Shown here piece by piece: positions 20,211-33,070 of a stretch of 64,000 bases of DNA. Made by a program: the position numbers and the translations under genes. The stretch comes from Tridacna crocea (Eukaryota; Mollusca; Bivalvia; Cardiida; Cardiidae), in the NCBI GenBank assembly GCA_943736015.1, contig OX031066.1, forward strand, positions 10,668,245-10,732,244. Direction: 5' to 3'. The notes beneath the pieces were generated by a model. The model ran no database searches, was not told the DNA's origin, and saw only the letters and a program-made list of their open reading frames with translations. Position 1 is the first letter of the stretch; each line of letters starts with the position of its first letter.

Positions 20211-22047
20211 CGATTTATATTAGGGCGCCATTTTGTTTGGCTGACTGGGCCCATTTTGATTTCTCAAAGCCTCTCTGACTGGCAGACCGGGCCCATTTTT
20301 GAATTTCTCACAGCCTCTCTGATTGGCTGTTGGCACCCATTCTGATTTCCTAAAAGCTTCTGTGATTGGATAATTTCACAGAGGGATGAGATTTGATTGG
20401 ATGATTGGGAGGGGGGGTATATATTTATCCTTATTGACCCCTTACCATACAATGACGCCTTTTAACACCCCTAAAAGAGAAGACTTTGGAAAATAATCTG
20501 AGAAAAGGAGACAATGCAGGTTACCAGCATTTTCTCCTATTCCCACAATGTTTTCTACCCTATCAAAGAAAATTTTGATTATTAGTTATTCTTACATCTT
20601 ATTGTATCTTTATGGCCTATTTTTTTAATTCTTCAAACGAAAACAAGATCTTTTTTTCATCTGAAAAAGTTTCTGCAACAGCAACCGCTTGCTTCTGAAT
20701 TTTATTTTTTGGTGCAGCGGTTAAACATAACATTGACTTTTGACTCGCACGGTCACCAAAACTGACCCTGGTATGAAAACAGGGAAATGTTTCATTTACC
20801 TTTCTTGGATTTGTGCAACAGGTATCAATTGCCTCCAAAAGTGTCTAAGTTGATTTTACGATTTCATGCGCAGCACGTAACCGTCTCATATGGGTGAGAT
20901 GGTCATCGCAACCGAATCATTGGCCCTAGTGAGAAAAAATGAAAAAAGAAAAATCCCCATATTTGACTTGAGAAACAGGTGTCGTCTGCTATGAAATGTC
21001 CCGTAAGTCGATTTTTTCATGTTTTCGCGGATACGTAACTGGCACCTACGAGACAGTAGTCAGCGTAAATGGATTTGTTGTCATGGTATAAAGAGATTGG
21101 AGGAAAAAAAAATAGAAAATTTGTTCCCTATATTTGACTTAAGAAACAGGTGTCGTCTGCTATGAAATGTCCCGTAAGTCGATTTTTCATGTTTTTGCGG
21201 ATACGTAACTGGCACCTACGAGAAAGTAGTCAACGTAAATGGGTTTGTTGTCACGTACGATATAAAGAGATTGGAGAAAAAAAATAATAAAGAATTCAGT
21301 TCTCTTTCTTTGACTTATGCAACAGGAAGCAGTTGCTACTGAAAAGAGTCTTCATGTCTTTTTTTAGCCACTTATCACATCATTTTCTGGTGTTCTCGCA
21401 TGTGCGTAACTGGCACGTATGAAACAGTAGTCAACGTAACTGGGTTTCTTGTTGCGGTTTGAAGATATCAGAAAAATTATGCTTCAGTTCCTTGCTACTG
21501 AAAGAGTTTTCAGTCTTTTTTTAGCCACTTGTCACATTGTTTTCTGTGCTTTTTGCATGTGCGTAACTGGCACGTATGAGATGGTAATCAACATAACTGG
21601 GTTTCTTGTCATGGTTTAAAGCGATTAGAAAAAATAGCATTTCAGTTCCCTTTGTTTGATTTATGCAATAGGAAACAATTGCTACAGAAAGAGTTTTCAG
21701 TCTCTTTTTTAGCAACTTCTCACAATTAATTTCTGTGTGTTTTTTTCACACTGTACATTGATCATTTTGGCTTATATGAATTTGATGTGGCCAAAATCAG
21801 GAAATCCAATTAAAGGGTAAAGAGGGGAATCAAGGGTTTACTTTAAGGGAAGTAACTCTTGCAAGGGGCTTGAAAAGACCAAAACAAGGTCTTCTGCCAC
21901 CTTGTTTTCTTTAATTTTGGCCCTTTTTCAGTGAAATCTGGCATGTGTGGATGGTGCATGCCTGGCAGTTTGCCAAGGACTGCACAGCAGCCTTTAAAAA
22001 AGACTTTAAATCCACTTTTATGCCGTTTTTTGTTCACTGTTTTCTAT
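20211..22047 (+). repeat. Unit 12 (family junction)
   Basis: TATA 20418-20428, 7-G tract. The first part is like units 10-11; from about 21304 (CTTTCTTTGAC) it is like units 13-35. Private CpG-type changes CAACATAACTGG and GTCATGG, and GGCCAAAATCAG. Confidence 0.97.
20487..20557 (+). ncRNA. Pre-miRNA-like hairpin, unit 12 (3'-arm variant)
   Basis: T to A at 20539, as in unit 4. Confidence 0.5.
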
Positions 22048-23884
22048 CGATTTATATTAGGGCGCCATTTTGTTTGGCTGACTGGGCCCATTTTGATTTC
22101 TCAAAGCCTCTCTGACTTGCAGACCGGGCCCATTTTTGAATTTCTCACAGCCTCTCTGATTGGCTGTTGGCACCCATTCTGATTTCCTAAAAGCTTCTGT
22201 GATTGGATAATTTCACAGAGGGATGAGATTTGATTGGATGATTGGGAGGGGGGGTATATATTTATCCTTATTGACCCCTTACCATACAATGACGCCTTTT
22301 AACACCCCTAAAAGAGAAGACTTTGGAAAATAATCTGAGAAAAGGAGACAATGCAGGTTACCAGCATTTTCTCCTTTTCCCACAATGTTTTCTACCCTAT
22401 CAAAGAAAATTTTGATTATTAGTTATTCTTACATCTTATTGTATCTTTATGGCCTATTTTTTTAATTCTTCAAACGAAAACGAGATCTTTTTTTCATCGG
22501 AAAAAGTTTCTGCAACAGCAACCGCTTGCTTCTGAATTTTATTTTTTGGTGCAGCGGTTAAACATAACATTGACTTTTGACTCGCACGGTCACCAAAACT
22601 GACCCTGGTATGAAAACAGGGAAATGTTTCATTTACCTTTCTTGGATTTGTGCAACAGGTATCAATTGCCTCCAAAAGTGTCTAAGTTGATTTTACGATT
22701 TCATGCGCAGCACGTAACCGTCTCATATGGGTGAGATGGTCATCGCAACCGAATCATTGGCCCTAGTGAGAAAAAATGAAAAAAGAAAAATCCCCATATT
22801 TGACTTGAGAAACAGGTGTCGTCTGCTATGAAATGTCCCGTAAGTCGATTTTTTCATGTTTTCGCGGATACGTAACTGGCACCTACGAGACAGTAGTCAG
22901 CGTAAATGGATTTGTTGTCATGGTATAAAGAGATTGGAGGAAAAAAAAATAGAAAATTTGTTCCCTATATTTGACTTAAGAAACAGGTGTCGTCTGCTAT
23001 GAAATGTCCCGTAAGTCGATTTTTCATGTTTTTGCGGATACGTAACTGGCACCTACGAGAAAGTAGTCAACGTAAATGGGTTTGTTGTCACGTACGATAT
23101 AAAGAGATTGGAGAAAAAAAATAATAAAGAATTCAGTTCTCTTTCTTTGACTTATGCAACAGGAAGCAGTTGCTACTGAAAAGAGTCTTCATGTCTTTTT
23201 TTAGCCACTTATCACATCATTTTCTGGTGTTCTCGCATGTGCGTAACTGGCACGTATGAAACAGTAGTCAACGTAACTGGGTTTCTTGTTGCGGTTTGAA
23301 GATATCAGAAAAATTATGCTTCAGTTCCTTGCTACTGAAAGAGTTTTCAGTCTTTTTTTAGCCACTTGTCACATTGTTTTCTGTGCTTTTTGCATGTGCG
23401 TAACTGGCACGTATGAGATGGTAATCAACGTAACTGGGTTTCTTGTCGTGGTTTAAAGCGATTAGAAAAAATAGCATTTCAGTTCCCTTTGTTTGATTTA
23501 GGCAATAGGAAACAATTGCTACAGAAAGAGTTTTCAGTCTCTTTTTTAGCAACTTCTCACAATTAATTTCTGTGTGTTTTTTTCACACTGTACATTGATC
23601 ATTTTGGCTTATATGAATTTGATGTGGCCCAAATCAGGAAATCCAATTAAAGGGTAAAGGGGGGAATCATGGGTTTACTTTAAGGGAAGTAACTCTTGCA
23701 AGGGGCTTGAAAAGACCAAAACAAGGTCTTCTGCCACCTTGTTTTCTTTAATTTTGGCCCTTTTTCAGTGAAATCTGGCATGTGTGGATGGTGCATGCCT
23801 GGCAGTTTGCCAAGGACTGCACAGCAGCCTTTAAAAAAGACTTTAAATCCACTTTTATGCCGTTTTTTGTTCACTGTTTTCTAT
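22048..23884 (+). repeat. Unit 13
   Basis: TATA 22255-22265, 7-G tract. First unit with CGAGATC and CATCGGAAAA; private GACTTGCAGAC in cassette P2 and AATCATGGG near the end. Confidence 0.97.
22324..22394 (+). ncRNA. Pre-miRNA-like hairpin, unit 13
   Basis: Identical to unit 1. Confidence 0.55.
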
Positions 23885-25722
23885 CGATTTATATTAGGGC
23901 GCCATTTTGTTTGGCTGACTGGGCCCATTTTGATTTCTCAAAGCCTCTCTGACTGGCAGACCGGGCCCATTTTTGAATTTCTCACAGCCTCTCTGATTGG
24001 CTGTTGGCACCCATTCTGATTTCCTAAAAGCTTCTGTGATTGGATAATTTCACAGAGGGATGAGATTTGATTGGATGATTGGGAGGGGGGGTATATATTT
24101 ATCCTTATTGACCCCTTACCATACAATGACGCCTTTTAACACCCCTAAAAGAGAAGACTTTGGAAAATAATCTGAGAAAAGGAGACAATGCAGGTTACCA
24201 GCATTTTCTCCTTTTCCCACAATGTTTTCTACCCTATCAAAGAAAATTTTGATTATTAGTTATTCTTACATCTTATTGTATCTTTATGGCCTATTTTTTT
24301 AATTCTTCAAACGAAAACGAGATCTTTTTTTCATCGGAAAAAGTTTCTGCAACAGCAACCGCTTGCTTCTGAATTTTATTTTTTGGTGCAGCGGTTAAAC
24401 ATAACATTGACTTTTGACTCGCACGGTCACCAAAACTGACCCTGGTATGAAAACAGGGAAATGTTTCATTTACCTTTCTTGGATTTGTGCAACAGGTATC
24501 AATTACCTCCAAAAGTGTCTAAGTTGATTTTACGATTTCATGCGCAGCACGTAACCGTCTCATATGGGTGAGATGGTCATCGCAACCGAATCATTGGCCC
24601 TAGTGAGAAAAAATGAAAAAAGAAAAATCCCCATATTTGACTTGAGAAACAGGTGTCGTCTGCTATGAAATGTCCCGTAAGTCGATTTTTTCATGTTTTC
24701 GCGGATACGTAACTGGCACCTACGAAACAGTAGTCAGCATAAATGGATTTGTTGTCATGGTATAAAGAGATTGGAGGAAAAAAAAAATAGAAAATTTGTT
24801 CCCTATATTTGACTTAAGAAACAGGTGTCGTTTGCTATGAAATGTCCCGTAAGTCGATTTTTCATGTTTTTGCGGATACGTAACTGGCACCTACGAGAAA
24901 GTAGTCAACGTAAATGGGTTTGTTGTCACGTACGATATAAGAGATTGGAGAAAAAAAATAATAAAGAATTCAGTTCTCTTTCTTTGACTTATGCAACAGG
25001 AAGCAGTTGCTACTGAAAAGAGTCTTCATGTCTTTTTTTAACCACTTATCACATCATTTTCTGGTGTTCTCGCATGTGCGTAACTGGCACGTATGAAACA
25101 GTAGTCAACGTAACTGGGTTTCTTGTTGCAGTTTGAAGATATCAGAAAAATTATGCTTCAGTTCCTTGCTACTGAAAGAGTTTTCAGTCTTTTTTTAGCC
25201 ACTTGTCACATTGTTTTCTGTGCTTTTTGCATGTGCGTAACTGGCACGTATGAGATGGTAATCAACGTAACTGGGTTTCTTGTCGTGGTTTAAAGCGATT
25301 AGAAAAAATAGCATTTCAGTTCCCTTTGTTTGATTTAGGCAATAGGAAACAATTGCTACAGAAAGAGTTTTCAGTCTCTTTTTTAGCAACTTCTCACAAT
25401 TAATTTCTGTGTGTTTTTTTCACACTGTACATTGATCATTTTGGCTTATATGAATTTGATGTGGCCCAAATCAGGAAATCCAATTAAAGGGTAAAGAGGG
25501 GAATCAAGGGTTTACTTTAAGGGAAGTAACTCTTGCAAGGGGCTTGAAAAGACCAAAACAAGGTCTTCTGCCACCTTGTTTTCTTTAATTTTGGCCCTTT
25601 TTCAGTGAAATCTGGCATGTGTGGATGGTGCATGCCTGGCAGTTTGCCAAGGACTGCACAGCAGCCTTTAAAAAAAGACTTTAAATCCACTTTTATGCCG
25701 TTTTTTGTTCACTGTTTTCTAT
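23885..25722 (+). repeat. Unit 14
   Basis: TATA 24092-24102, 7-G tract. TTTGCTATG, ATATAAGAGATT, TTTAACCACTT, TTAGGCAATAG, AGAGGGGAATC and an extra A at about 25671. The 3' half is of the type seen in units 26 and 33. Private CTACGAAACAG and CAGCATAAATG. Confidence 0.97.
24161..24231 (+). ncRNA. Pre-miRNA-like hairpin, unit 14
   Basis: Identical to unit 1. Confidence 0.55.
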
Positions 25723-27559
25723 CGATTTATATTAGGGCACCATTTTGTTTGGCTGACTGGGCCCATTTTGATTTCTCAAAGCCTCTCTGACTGGCAGACC
25801 GGGCCCATTTTTGAATTTCTCACAGCCTCTCTGATTGGCTGTTGGCACCCATTCTGATTTCCTAAAAGCTTCTGTGATTGGATAATTTCACAGAGGGATG
25901 AGATTTGATTGGATGATTGGGAGGGGGGGTATATATTTATCCTTATTGACCCCTTACCATACAATGACGCCTTTTAACACCCCTAAAAGAGAAGACTTTG
26001 GAAAATAATCTGAGAAAAGGAGACAATGCAGGTTACCAGCATTTTCTCCTTTTCCCACAATGTTTTCTACCCTATCAAAGAAAATTTTGATTATTACTTA
26101 TTCTTACATCTTATTGTATCTTTATGGCCTATTTTTTTAATTCTTCAAACGAAAAACGAGATCTTTTTTTCATCGGAAAAAGTTTCTGCAACAGCAACCG
26201 CTTGCTTCTGAATTTTATTTTTTGGTGCAGCGGTTAAACATAACATTGACTTTTGACTCGCACGGTCACCAAAACTGACCCTGGTATGAAAACAGGGAAA
26301 TGTTTCATTTACCTTTCTTGGATTTGTGCAACAGGTATCAATTGCCTCCAAAAGTGTCTAAGTTGATTTTACGATTTCATGCGCAGCACGTAACCGTCTC
26401 ATATGGGTGAGATGGTCATCGCAACCGAATCATTGGCCCTAGTGAGAAAAAATGAAAAAAGAAAAATCCCCATATTTGACTTGAGAAACAGGTGTCGTCT
26501 GCTATGAAATGTCCCGTAAGTCGATTTTTTCATGTTTTCGCGGATACGTAACTGGCACCTACGAGACAGTAGTCAGCGTAAATGGATTTGTTGTCATGGT
26601 ATAAAGAGATTGGAGGAAAAAAAAATAGAAAATTTGTTTCCTATATTTGACTTAAGAAACAGGTGTCGTCTGCTATGAAATGTCCCGTAAGTCGATTTTT
26701 CATGTTTTTGCGGATACGTAACTGGCACCTACGAGAAAGTAGTCAACGTAAATGGGTTTGTTGTCACGTACGATATAAAGAGATTGGAGAAAAAAATAAT
26801 AAAGAATTCAGTTCTCTTTCTTTGACTTATGCAACAGGAAGCAGTTGCTACTGAAAAGAGTCTTCATGTCTTTTTTTAGCCACTTATCACATCATTTTCT
26901 GGTGTTCTCGCATGTGCGTAACTGGCACGTATGAAACAGTAGTCAACGTAACTGGGTTTCTTGTTGCGGTTTGAAGATATCAGAAAAATTATGCTTCAGT
27001 TCCTTGCTACTGAAAGAGTTTTCAGTCTTTTTTTAGCCACTTGTCACATTGTTTTCTGTGCTTTTTGCATGTGCGTAACTGGCACGTATGAGATGGTAAT
27101 CAACGTAACTGGGTTTCTTGTCGTGGTTTAAAGCGATTAGAAAAAATAGCATTTCAGTTCCCTTTGTTTGATTTATGCAATAGGAAACAATTGCTACAGA
27201 AAGAGTTTTCAGTCTCTTTTTTAGCAACTTCTCACAATTAATTTCTGTGTGTTTTTTTCACACTGTACATTGATCATTTTGGCTTATATGAATTTGATGT
27301 GGCCCAAATCAGGAAATCCAATTAAAGGGTAAAGGGGGGAATCAAGGGTTTACTTTAAGGGGAGTAACTCTTGCAAGGGGCTTGAAAAGACCAAAACAAG
27401 GTCTTCTGCCACCTTGTTTTCTTTAATTTTGGCCCTTTTTCAGTGAAATCTGGCATGTGTGGATGGTGCATGCCTGGCAGTTTGCAAAGGACTGCACAGC
27501 AGCCTTTAAAAAAGACTTTAAATCCACTTTTATGCCGTTTTTTGTTCACTGTTTTCTAT
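25723..27559 (+). repeat. Unit 15
   Basis: TATA 25930-25940, 7-G tract. GGGCACC start, ATTACTTATT, GAAAAACGAG, TTTGTTTCC and TTGCAAAGG, the series of units 27 and 34. Confidence 0.97.
25999..26069 (+). ncRNA. Pre-miRNA-like hairpin, unit 15
   Basis: Identical to unit 1. Confidence 0.55.
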
Positions 27560-29396
27560 CGATTTATATTTGGGCGCCATTTTGTTTGGCTGACTGGGCC
27601 CATTTTGATTTCTCAAAGCCTCTCTGACTGGCAGACCGGGCCCATTTTTGAAATTCTCACAGCCTCTCTGATTGGCTGTTGGCACCCATTCTGATTTCCT
27701 AAAAGCTTCTGTGATTGGATAATTTCACAGAGGGATGAGATTTGATTGGATGATTGGGAGGGGGGGTATATATTTATCCTTATTGACCCCTTACCATACA
27801 ATGACGCCTTTTAACACCCCTAAAAGAGAAGACTTTGGAAAATAATCTGAGAAAAGGAGACAATGCAGGTTACCAGCATTTTCTCCTTTTCCCACAATGT
27901 TTTCTACCCTATCAAAGAAAATTTTGATTATTAGTTATTCTTACATCTTATTGTATCTTTATGGCCTATTTTTTTAATTCTTCAAACGAAAACGAGATCT
28001 TTTTTTCATCGGAAAAAGTTTCTGCAACAGCAACCGCTTGCTTCTGAATTTTATTTTTTGGTGCAGCGGTTAAACATAACATTGACTTTTGACTCGCACG
28101 GTCACCAAAACTGACCCTGGTATGAAAACAGGGAAATGTTTCATTTACCTTTCTTGGATTTGTGCAACAGGTATCAATTGCCTCCAAAAGTGTCTAAGTT
28201 GATTTTACGATTTCATGCGCAGCACGTAACCGTCTCATATGGGTGAGATGGTCATCGCAACCGAATCATTGGCCCTAGTGAGAAAAAATGAAAAAAGAAA
28301 AATCCCCATATTTGACTTGAGAAACAGGTGTCGTCTGCTATGAAATGTCCCGTAAGTCGATTTTTTCATGTTTTCGCGGATACGTAACTGGCACCTACGA
28401 GACAGTAGTCAGCGTAAATGGATTTGTTGTCATGGTATAAAGAGATTGGAGGAAAAAAAAATAGAAAATTTGTTCCCTATATTTGACTTAAGAAACAGGT
28501 GTCGTCTGCTATGAAATGTCCCGTAAGTCGATTTTTCATGTTTTTGCGGATACGTAACTGGCACCTACGAGAAAGTAGTCAACGTAAATGGGTTTGTTGT
28601 CACGTACGATATAAAGAGATTGGAGAAAAAAAATAATAAAGAATTCAGTTCTCTTTCTTTGACTTATGCAACAGGAAGCAGTTGCTACTGAAAAGAGTCT
28701 TCATGTCTTTTTTTAGCCACTTATCACATCATTTTCTGGTGTTCTCGCATGTGCGTAACTGGCACGTATGAAACAGTAGTCAACGTAACTGGGTTCCTTG
28801 TTGCGGTTTGAAGATATCAGAAAAATTATGCTTCAGTTCCTTGCTACTGAAAGAGTTTTCAGTCTTTTTTTAGCCACTTGTCACATTGTTTTCTGTGCTT
28901 TTTGCATGTGCGTAACTGGCACGTATGAGATGGTAATCAACGTAACTGGGTTTCTTGTCGTGGTTTAAAGCGATTAGAAAAAATAGCATTTCAGTTCCCT
29001 TTGTTTGATTTATGCAATAGGAAACAATTGCTACAGAAAGAGTTTTCAGTCTCTTTTTTAGCAACTTCTCACAATTAATTTCTGTGTGTTTTTTTCACAC
29101 TGTACATTGATCATTTTGGCTTATATGAATTTGATGTGGCCCAAATCAGGAAATCCAATTAAAGTGTAAAGGGGGGAATCAAGGGTTTACTTTAAGGGGA
29201 GTAACTCTTGCAAGGGGCTTGAAAAGACCAAAACAAGGTCTTCTGCCACCTTGTTTTCTTTAATTTTGGCCCTTTTTCAGTGAAATCTGGCATGTGTGGA
29301 TGGTGCATGCCTGGCAGTTTGCCAAGGACTGCACAGCAGCCTTTAAAAAAGACTTTAAATCCACTTTTATGCCGTTTTTTGTTCACTGTTTTCTAT
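27560..29396 (+). repeat. Unit 16
   Basis: TATA 27767-27777, 7-G tract. GAAATTCTC in cassette P2 (shared with 28 and 35); private TATATTTGGGCG at its start and GGGTTCCTTG; AAAGTGTAAAG near the end (shared with 17). Confidence 0.97.
27836..27906 (+). ncRNA. Pre-miRNA-like hairpin, unit 16
   Basis: Identical to unit 1. Confidence 0.55.
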
Positions 29397-31233
29397 CGAT
29401 TTATATTAGGGCGCCATTTTGTTTGGCTGACTGGGCCCATTTTGATTTCTCAAAGCCTCTCTGACTGGCAGACCGGGCCCATTTTTGAATTTCTCACAGC
29501 CTCTCTGATTGGCTGTTGGCACCCATTCTGATTTCCTAAAAGCTTCTGTGATTGGATAATTTCACAGAGGGATGAGATTTGATTGGATGATTGGGAGGGG
29601 GGGTATATATTTATCCTTATTGACCCCTTACCATACAATGACGCCTTTTAACACCCCTAAAAGAGAAGACTTTGGAAAATAATCTGAGAAAAGGAGACAA
29701 TGCAGGTTACCAGCATTTTCTCCTTTTCCCACAATGTTTTCTACCCTATCAAAGAAAATTTTGATTATTAGTTATTCTTACATCTTATTGTATCTTTATG
29801 GCCTATTTTTTTAATTCTTCAAACGAAAACGAGATCTTTTTTTCATCGGAAAAAGTTTCTGCAACAGCAACCGCTTGCTTCTGAATTTTATTTTTTGGTG
29901 CAGCGGTTAAACATAACATTGACTTTTGACTCGCACGGTCACCAAAACTGACCCTGGTATGAAAACAGGGAAATGTTTCATTTACCTTTCTTGGATTTGT
30001 GCAACAGGTATCAATTGCCTCCAAAAGTGTCTAAGTTGATTTTACGATTTCATGCGCAGCACGTAACCGTCTCATATGGGTGAGATGGTCATCGCAACCG
30101 AATCATTGGCCCTAGTGAGAAAAAATGAAAAAAGAAAAATCCCCATATTTGACTTGAGAAACAGGTGTCGTCTGCTATGAAATGTCCCGTAAGTCGATTT
30201 TTTCATGTTTTCGCGGATACGTAACTGGCACCTACGAGACAGTAGTCAGCGTAAATGGATTTGTTGTCATGGTATAAAGAGATTGGAGGAAAAAAAAATA
30301 GAAAATTTGTTCCCTATATTTGACTTAAGAAACAGGTGTTGTCTGCTATGAAATGTCCCGTAAGTCGATTTTTCATGTTTTTGCGGATACGTAACTGGCA
30401 CCTACGAGAAAGTAGTCAACGTAAATGGGTTTGTTGTCACGTACGATATAAAGAGATTGGAGAAAAAAAATAATAAAGAATTCAGTTCTCTTTCTTTGAC
30501 TTATGCAACAGGAAGCAGTTGCTACTGAAAAGAGTCTTCATGTCTTTTTTTAGCCACTTATCACATCATTTTCTAGTGTTCTCGCATGTGCGTAACTGGC
30601 ACGTATGAAACAGTAGTCAACGTAACTGGGTTTCTTGTTGCGGTTTGAAGATATCAGAAAAATTATGCTTCAGTTCCTTGCTACTGAAAGAGTTTTCAGT
30701 CTTTTTTTAGCCACTTGTCACATTGTTTTCTGTGCTTTTTGCATGTGCGTAACTGGCACGTATGAGATGGTAATCAACGTAACTGGGTTTCTTGTCGTGG
30801 TTTAAAGCGATTAGAAAAAATAGCATTTCAGTTCCCTTTGTTTGATTTATGCAATAGGAAACAATTGCTACAGAAAGAGTTTTCAGTCTCTTTTTTAGCA
30901 ACTTCTCACAATTAATTTCTGTGTGTTTTTTTCACACTGTACATTGATCATTTTGGCTTATATGAATTTGATGTGGCCCAAATCAGGAAATCCAATTAAA
31001 GTGTAAAGGGGGGAATCAAGGGTTTACTTTAAGGGGAGTAACTCTTGCAAGGGGCTTGAAAAGACCAAAACAAGGTCTTCTGCCACCTTGTTTTCTTTAA
31101 TTTTGGCCCTTTTTCAGTGAAATCTGGCATGTGTGGATGGTGCATGCCTGGCAGTTTGCCAAGGACTGCACAGCAGCCTTTAAAAAAGACTTTAAATCCA
31201 CTTTTATGCCGTTTTTTGTTCACTGTTTTCTAT
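29397..31233 (+). repeat. Unit 17
   Basis: TATA 29604-29614, 7-G tract. GTGTTGTCTGC and TTCTAGTGTTC (shared with 18, 22 and 29). Confidence 0.97.
29673..29743 (+). ncRNA. Pre-miRNA-like hairpin, unit 17
   Basis: Identical to unit 1. Confidence 0.55.
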
Positions 31234-33070
31234 CGATTTATATTAGGGCGCCATTTTGTTTGGCTGACTGGGCCCATTTTGATTTCTCAAAGCCTCTCTG
31301 ACTGGCAGACCGGGCCCATTTTTGAATTTCTCACAGCCTCTCTGATTGGCTGTTGGCACCCATTCTGATTTCCTAAAAGCTTCTGTGATTGGATAATTTC
31401 ACAGAGGGATGAGATTTGATTGGATGATTGGGAGGGGGGGTATATATTTATCCTTATTGACCCCTTACCATACAATGACGCCTTTTAACACCCCTAAAAG
31501 AGAAGACTTTGGAAAATAATCTGAGAAAAGGAGACAATGCAGGTTACCAGCATTTTCTCCTTTTCCCACAATGTTTTCTACCCTATCAAAGAAAATTTTG
31601 ATTATTAGTTATTCTTACATCTTATTGTATCTTTATGGCCTATTTTTTTAATTCTTCAAACGAAAACGAGATCTTTTTTTCATCGGAAAAAGTTTCTGCA
31701 ACAGCAACCGCTTGCTTCTGAATTTTATTTTTTGGTGCAGCGGTTAAACATAACATTGACTTTTGACTCGCACGGTCACCAAAACTGACCCTGGTATGAA
31801 AACAGGGAAATGTTTCATTTACCTTTCTTGGATTTGTGCAACAGGTATCAATTGCCTCCAAAAGTGTCTAAGTTGATTTTACGATTTCATGCGCAGCACG
31901 TAACCGTCTCATATGGGTGAGATGGTCATCGCAACCGAATCATTGGCCCTAGTGAGAAAAAATGAAAAAAGAAAAATCCCCATATTTGACTTGAGAAACA
32001 GGTGTCGTCTGCTATGAAATGTCCGGTAAGTCGATTTTTTCATGTTTTCGCGGATACGTAACTGGCACCTACGAGACAGTAGTCAGCGTAAATGGATTTG
32101 TTGTCATGGTATAAAGAGATTGGAGGAAAAAAAAATAGAAAATTTGTTCCCTATATTTGACTTAAGAAACAGGTGTTGTCTGCTATGAAATGTCCCGTAA
32201 GTCGATTTTTCATGTTTTTGCGGATACGTAACTGGCACCTACGAGAAAGTAGTCAACGTAAATGGGTTTGTTGTCACGTACGATATAAAGAGATTGGAGA
32301 AAAAAAATAATAAAGAATTCAGTTCTCTTTCTTTGACTTATGCAACAGGAAGCAGTTGCTACTGAAAAGAGTCTTCATGTCTTTTTTTAGCCACTTATCA
32401 CATCATTTTCTAGTGTTCTCGCATGTGCGTAACTGGCACGTATGAAACAGTAGTCAACGTAACTGGGTTTCTTGTTGCGGTTTGAAGATATCAGAAAAAT
32501 TATGCTTCAGTTCCTTGCTACTGAAAGAGTTTTCAGTCTTTTTTTAGCCACTTGTCACATTGTTTTCTGTGCTTTTTGCATGTGCGTAACTGGCACGTAT
32601 GAGATGGTAATCAACGTAACTGGGTTTCTTGTCGTGGTTTAAAGCGATTAGAAAAAATAGCATTTCAGTTCCCTTTGTTTGATTTATGCAATAGGAAACA
32701 ATTGCTACAGAAAGAGTTTTCAGTCTCTTTTTTAGCAACTTCTCACAATTAATTTCTGTGTGTTTTTTTCACACTGTACATTGATCATTTTGGCTTATAT
32801 GAATTTGATGTGGCCCAAATCAGGAAATCCAATTAAAGGGTAAAGGGGGGAATCAAGGGTTTACTTTAAGGGAAGTAACTCTTGCAAGGGGCTTGAAAAG
32901 ACCAAAACAAGGTCTTCTGCCACCTTGTTTTCTTTAATTTTGGCCCTTTTTCAGTGAAATCTGGCATGTGTGGATGGTGCATGCCTGGCAGTTTGCCAAG
33001 GACTGCACAGCAGCCTTTAAAAAAGACTTTAAATCCACTTTTATGCCGTTTTTTGTTCACTGTTTTCTAT
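31234..33070 (+). repeat. Unit 18
   Basis: TATA 31441-31451, 7-G tract. As unit 17 in the middle; private GTCCGGTAAGTCG in S2. Confidence 0.97.
31510..31580 (+). ncRNA. Pre-miRNA-like hairpin, unit 18
   Basis: Identical to unit 1. Confidence 0.55.

Larger units (their letters stand above)
16535..21300. repeat. Homogeneous block of units 10, 11 and first half of 12
   Basis: Three consecutive units share AGATCTTTTTTTC, CTCCTATTCCC and TTTTACGATTTC. Only about one difference per unit is visible over this stretch (GATTGAGAGG in 10 and 11, GATTGGGAGG in 12). The right edge lies within unit 12. Confidence 0.75.

Noticed and set aside
21521..21715. 64-codon minus strand ORF found only to the right of 21.5 kb
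   Set aside because: It appears only because one T-run is six rather than seven bases long in the right-hand family; it lies in sub-repeats S5-S6.
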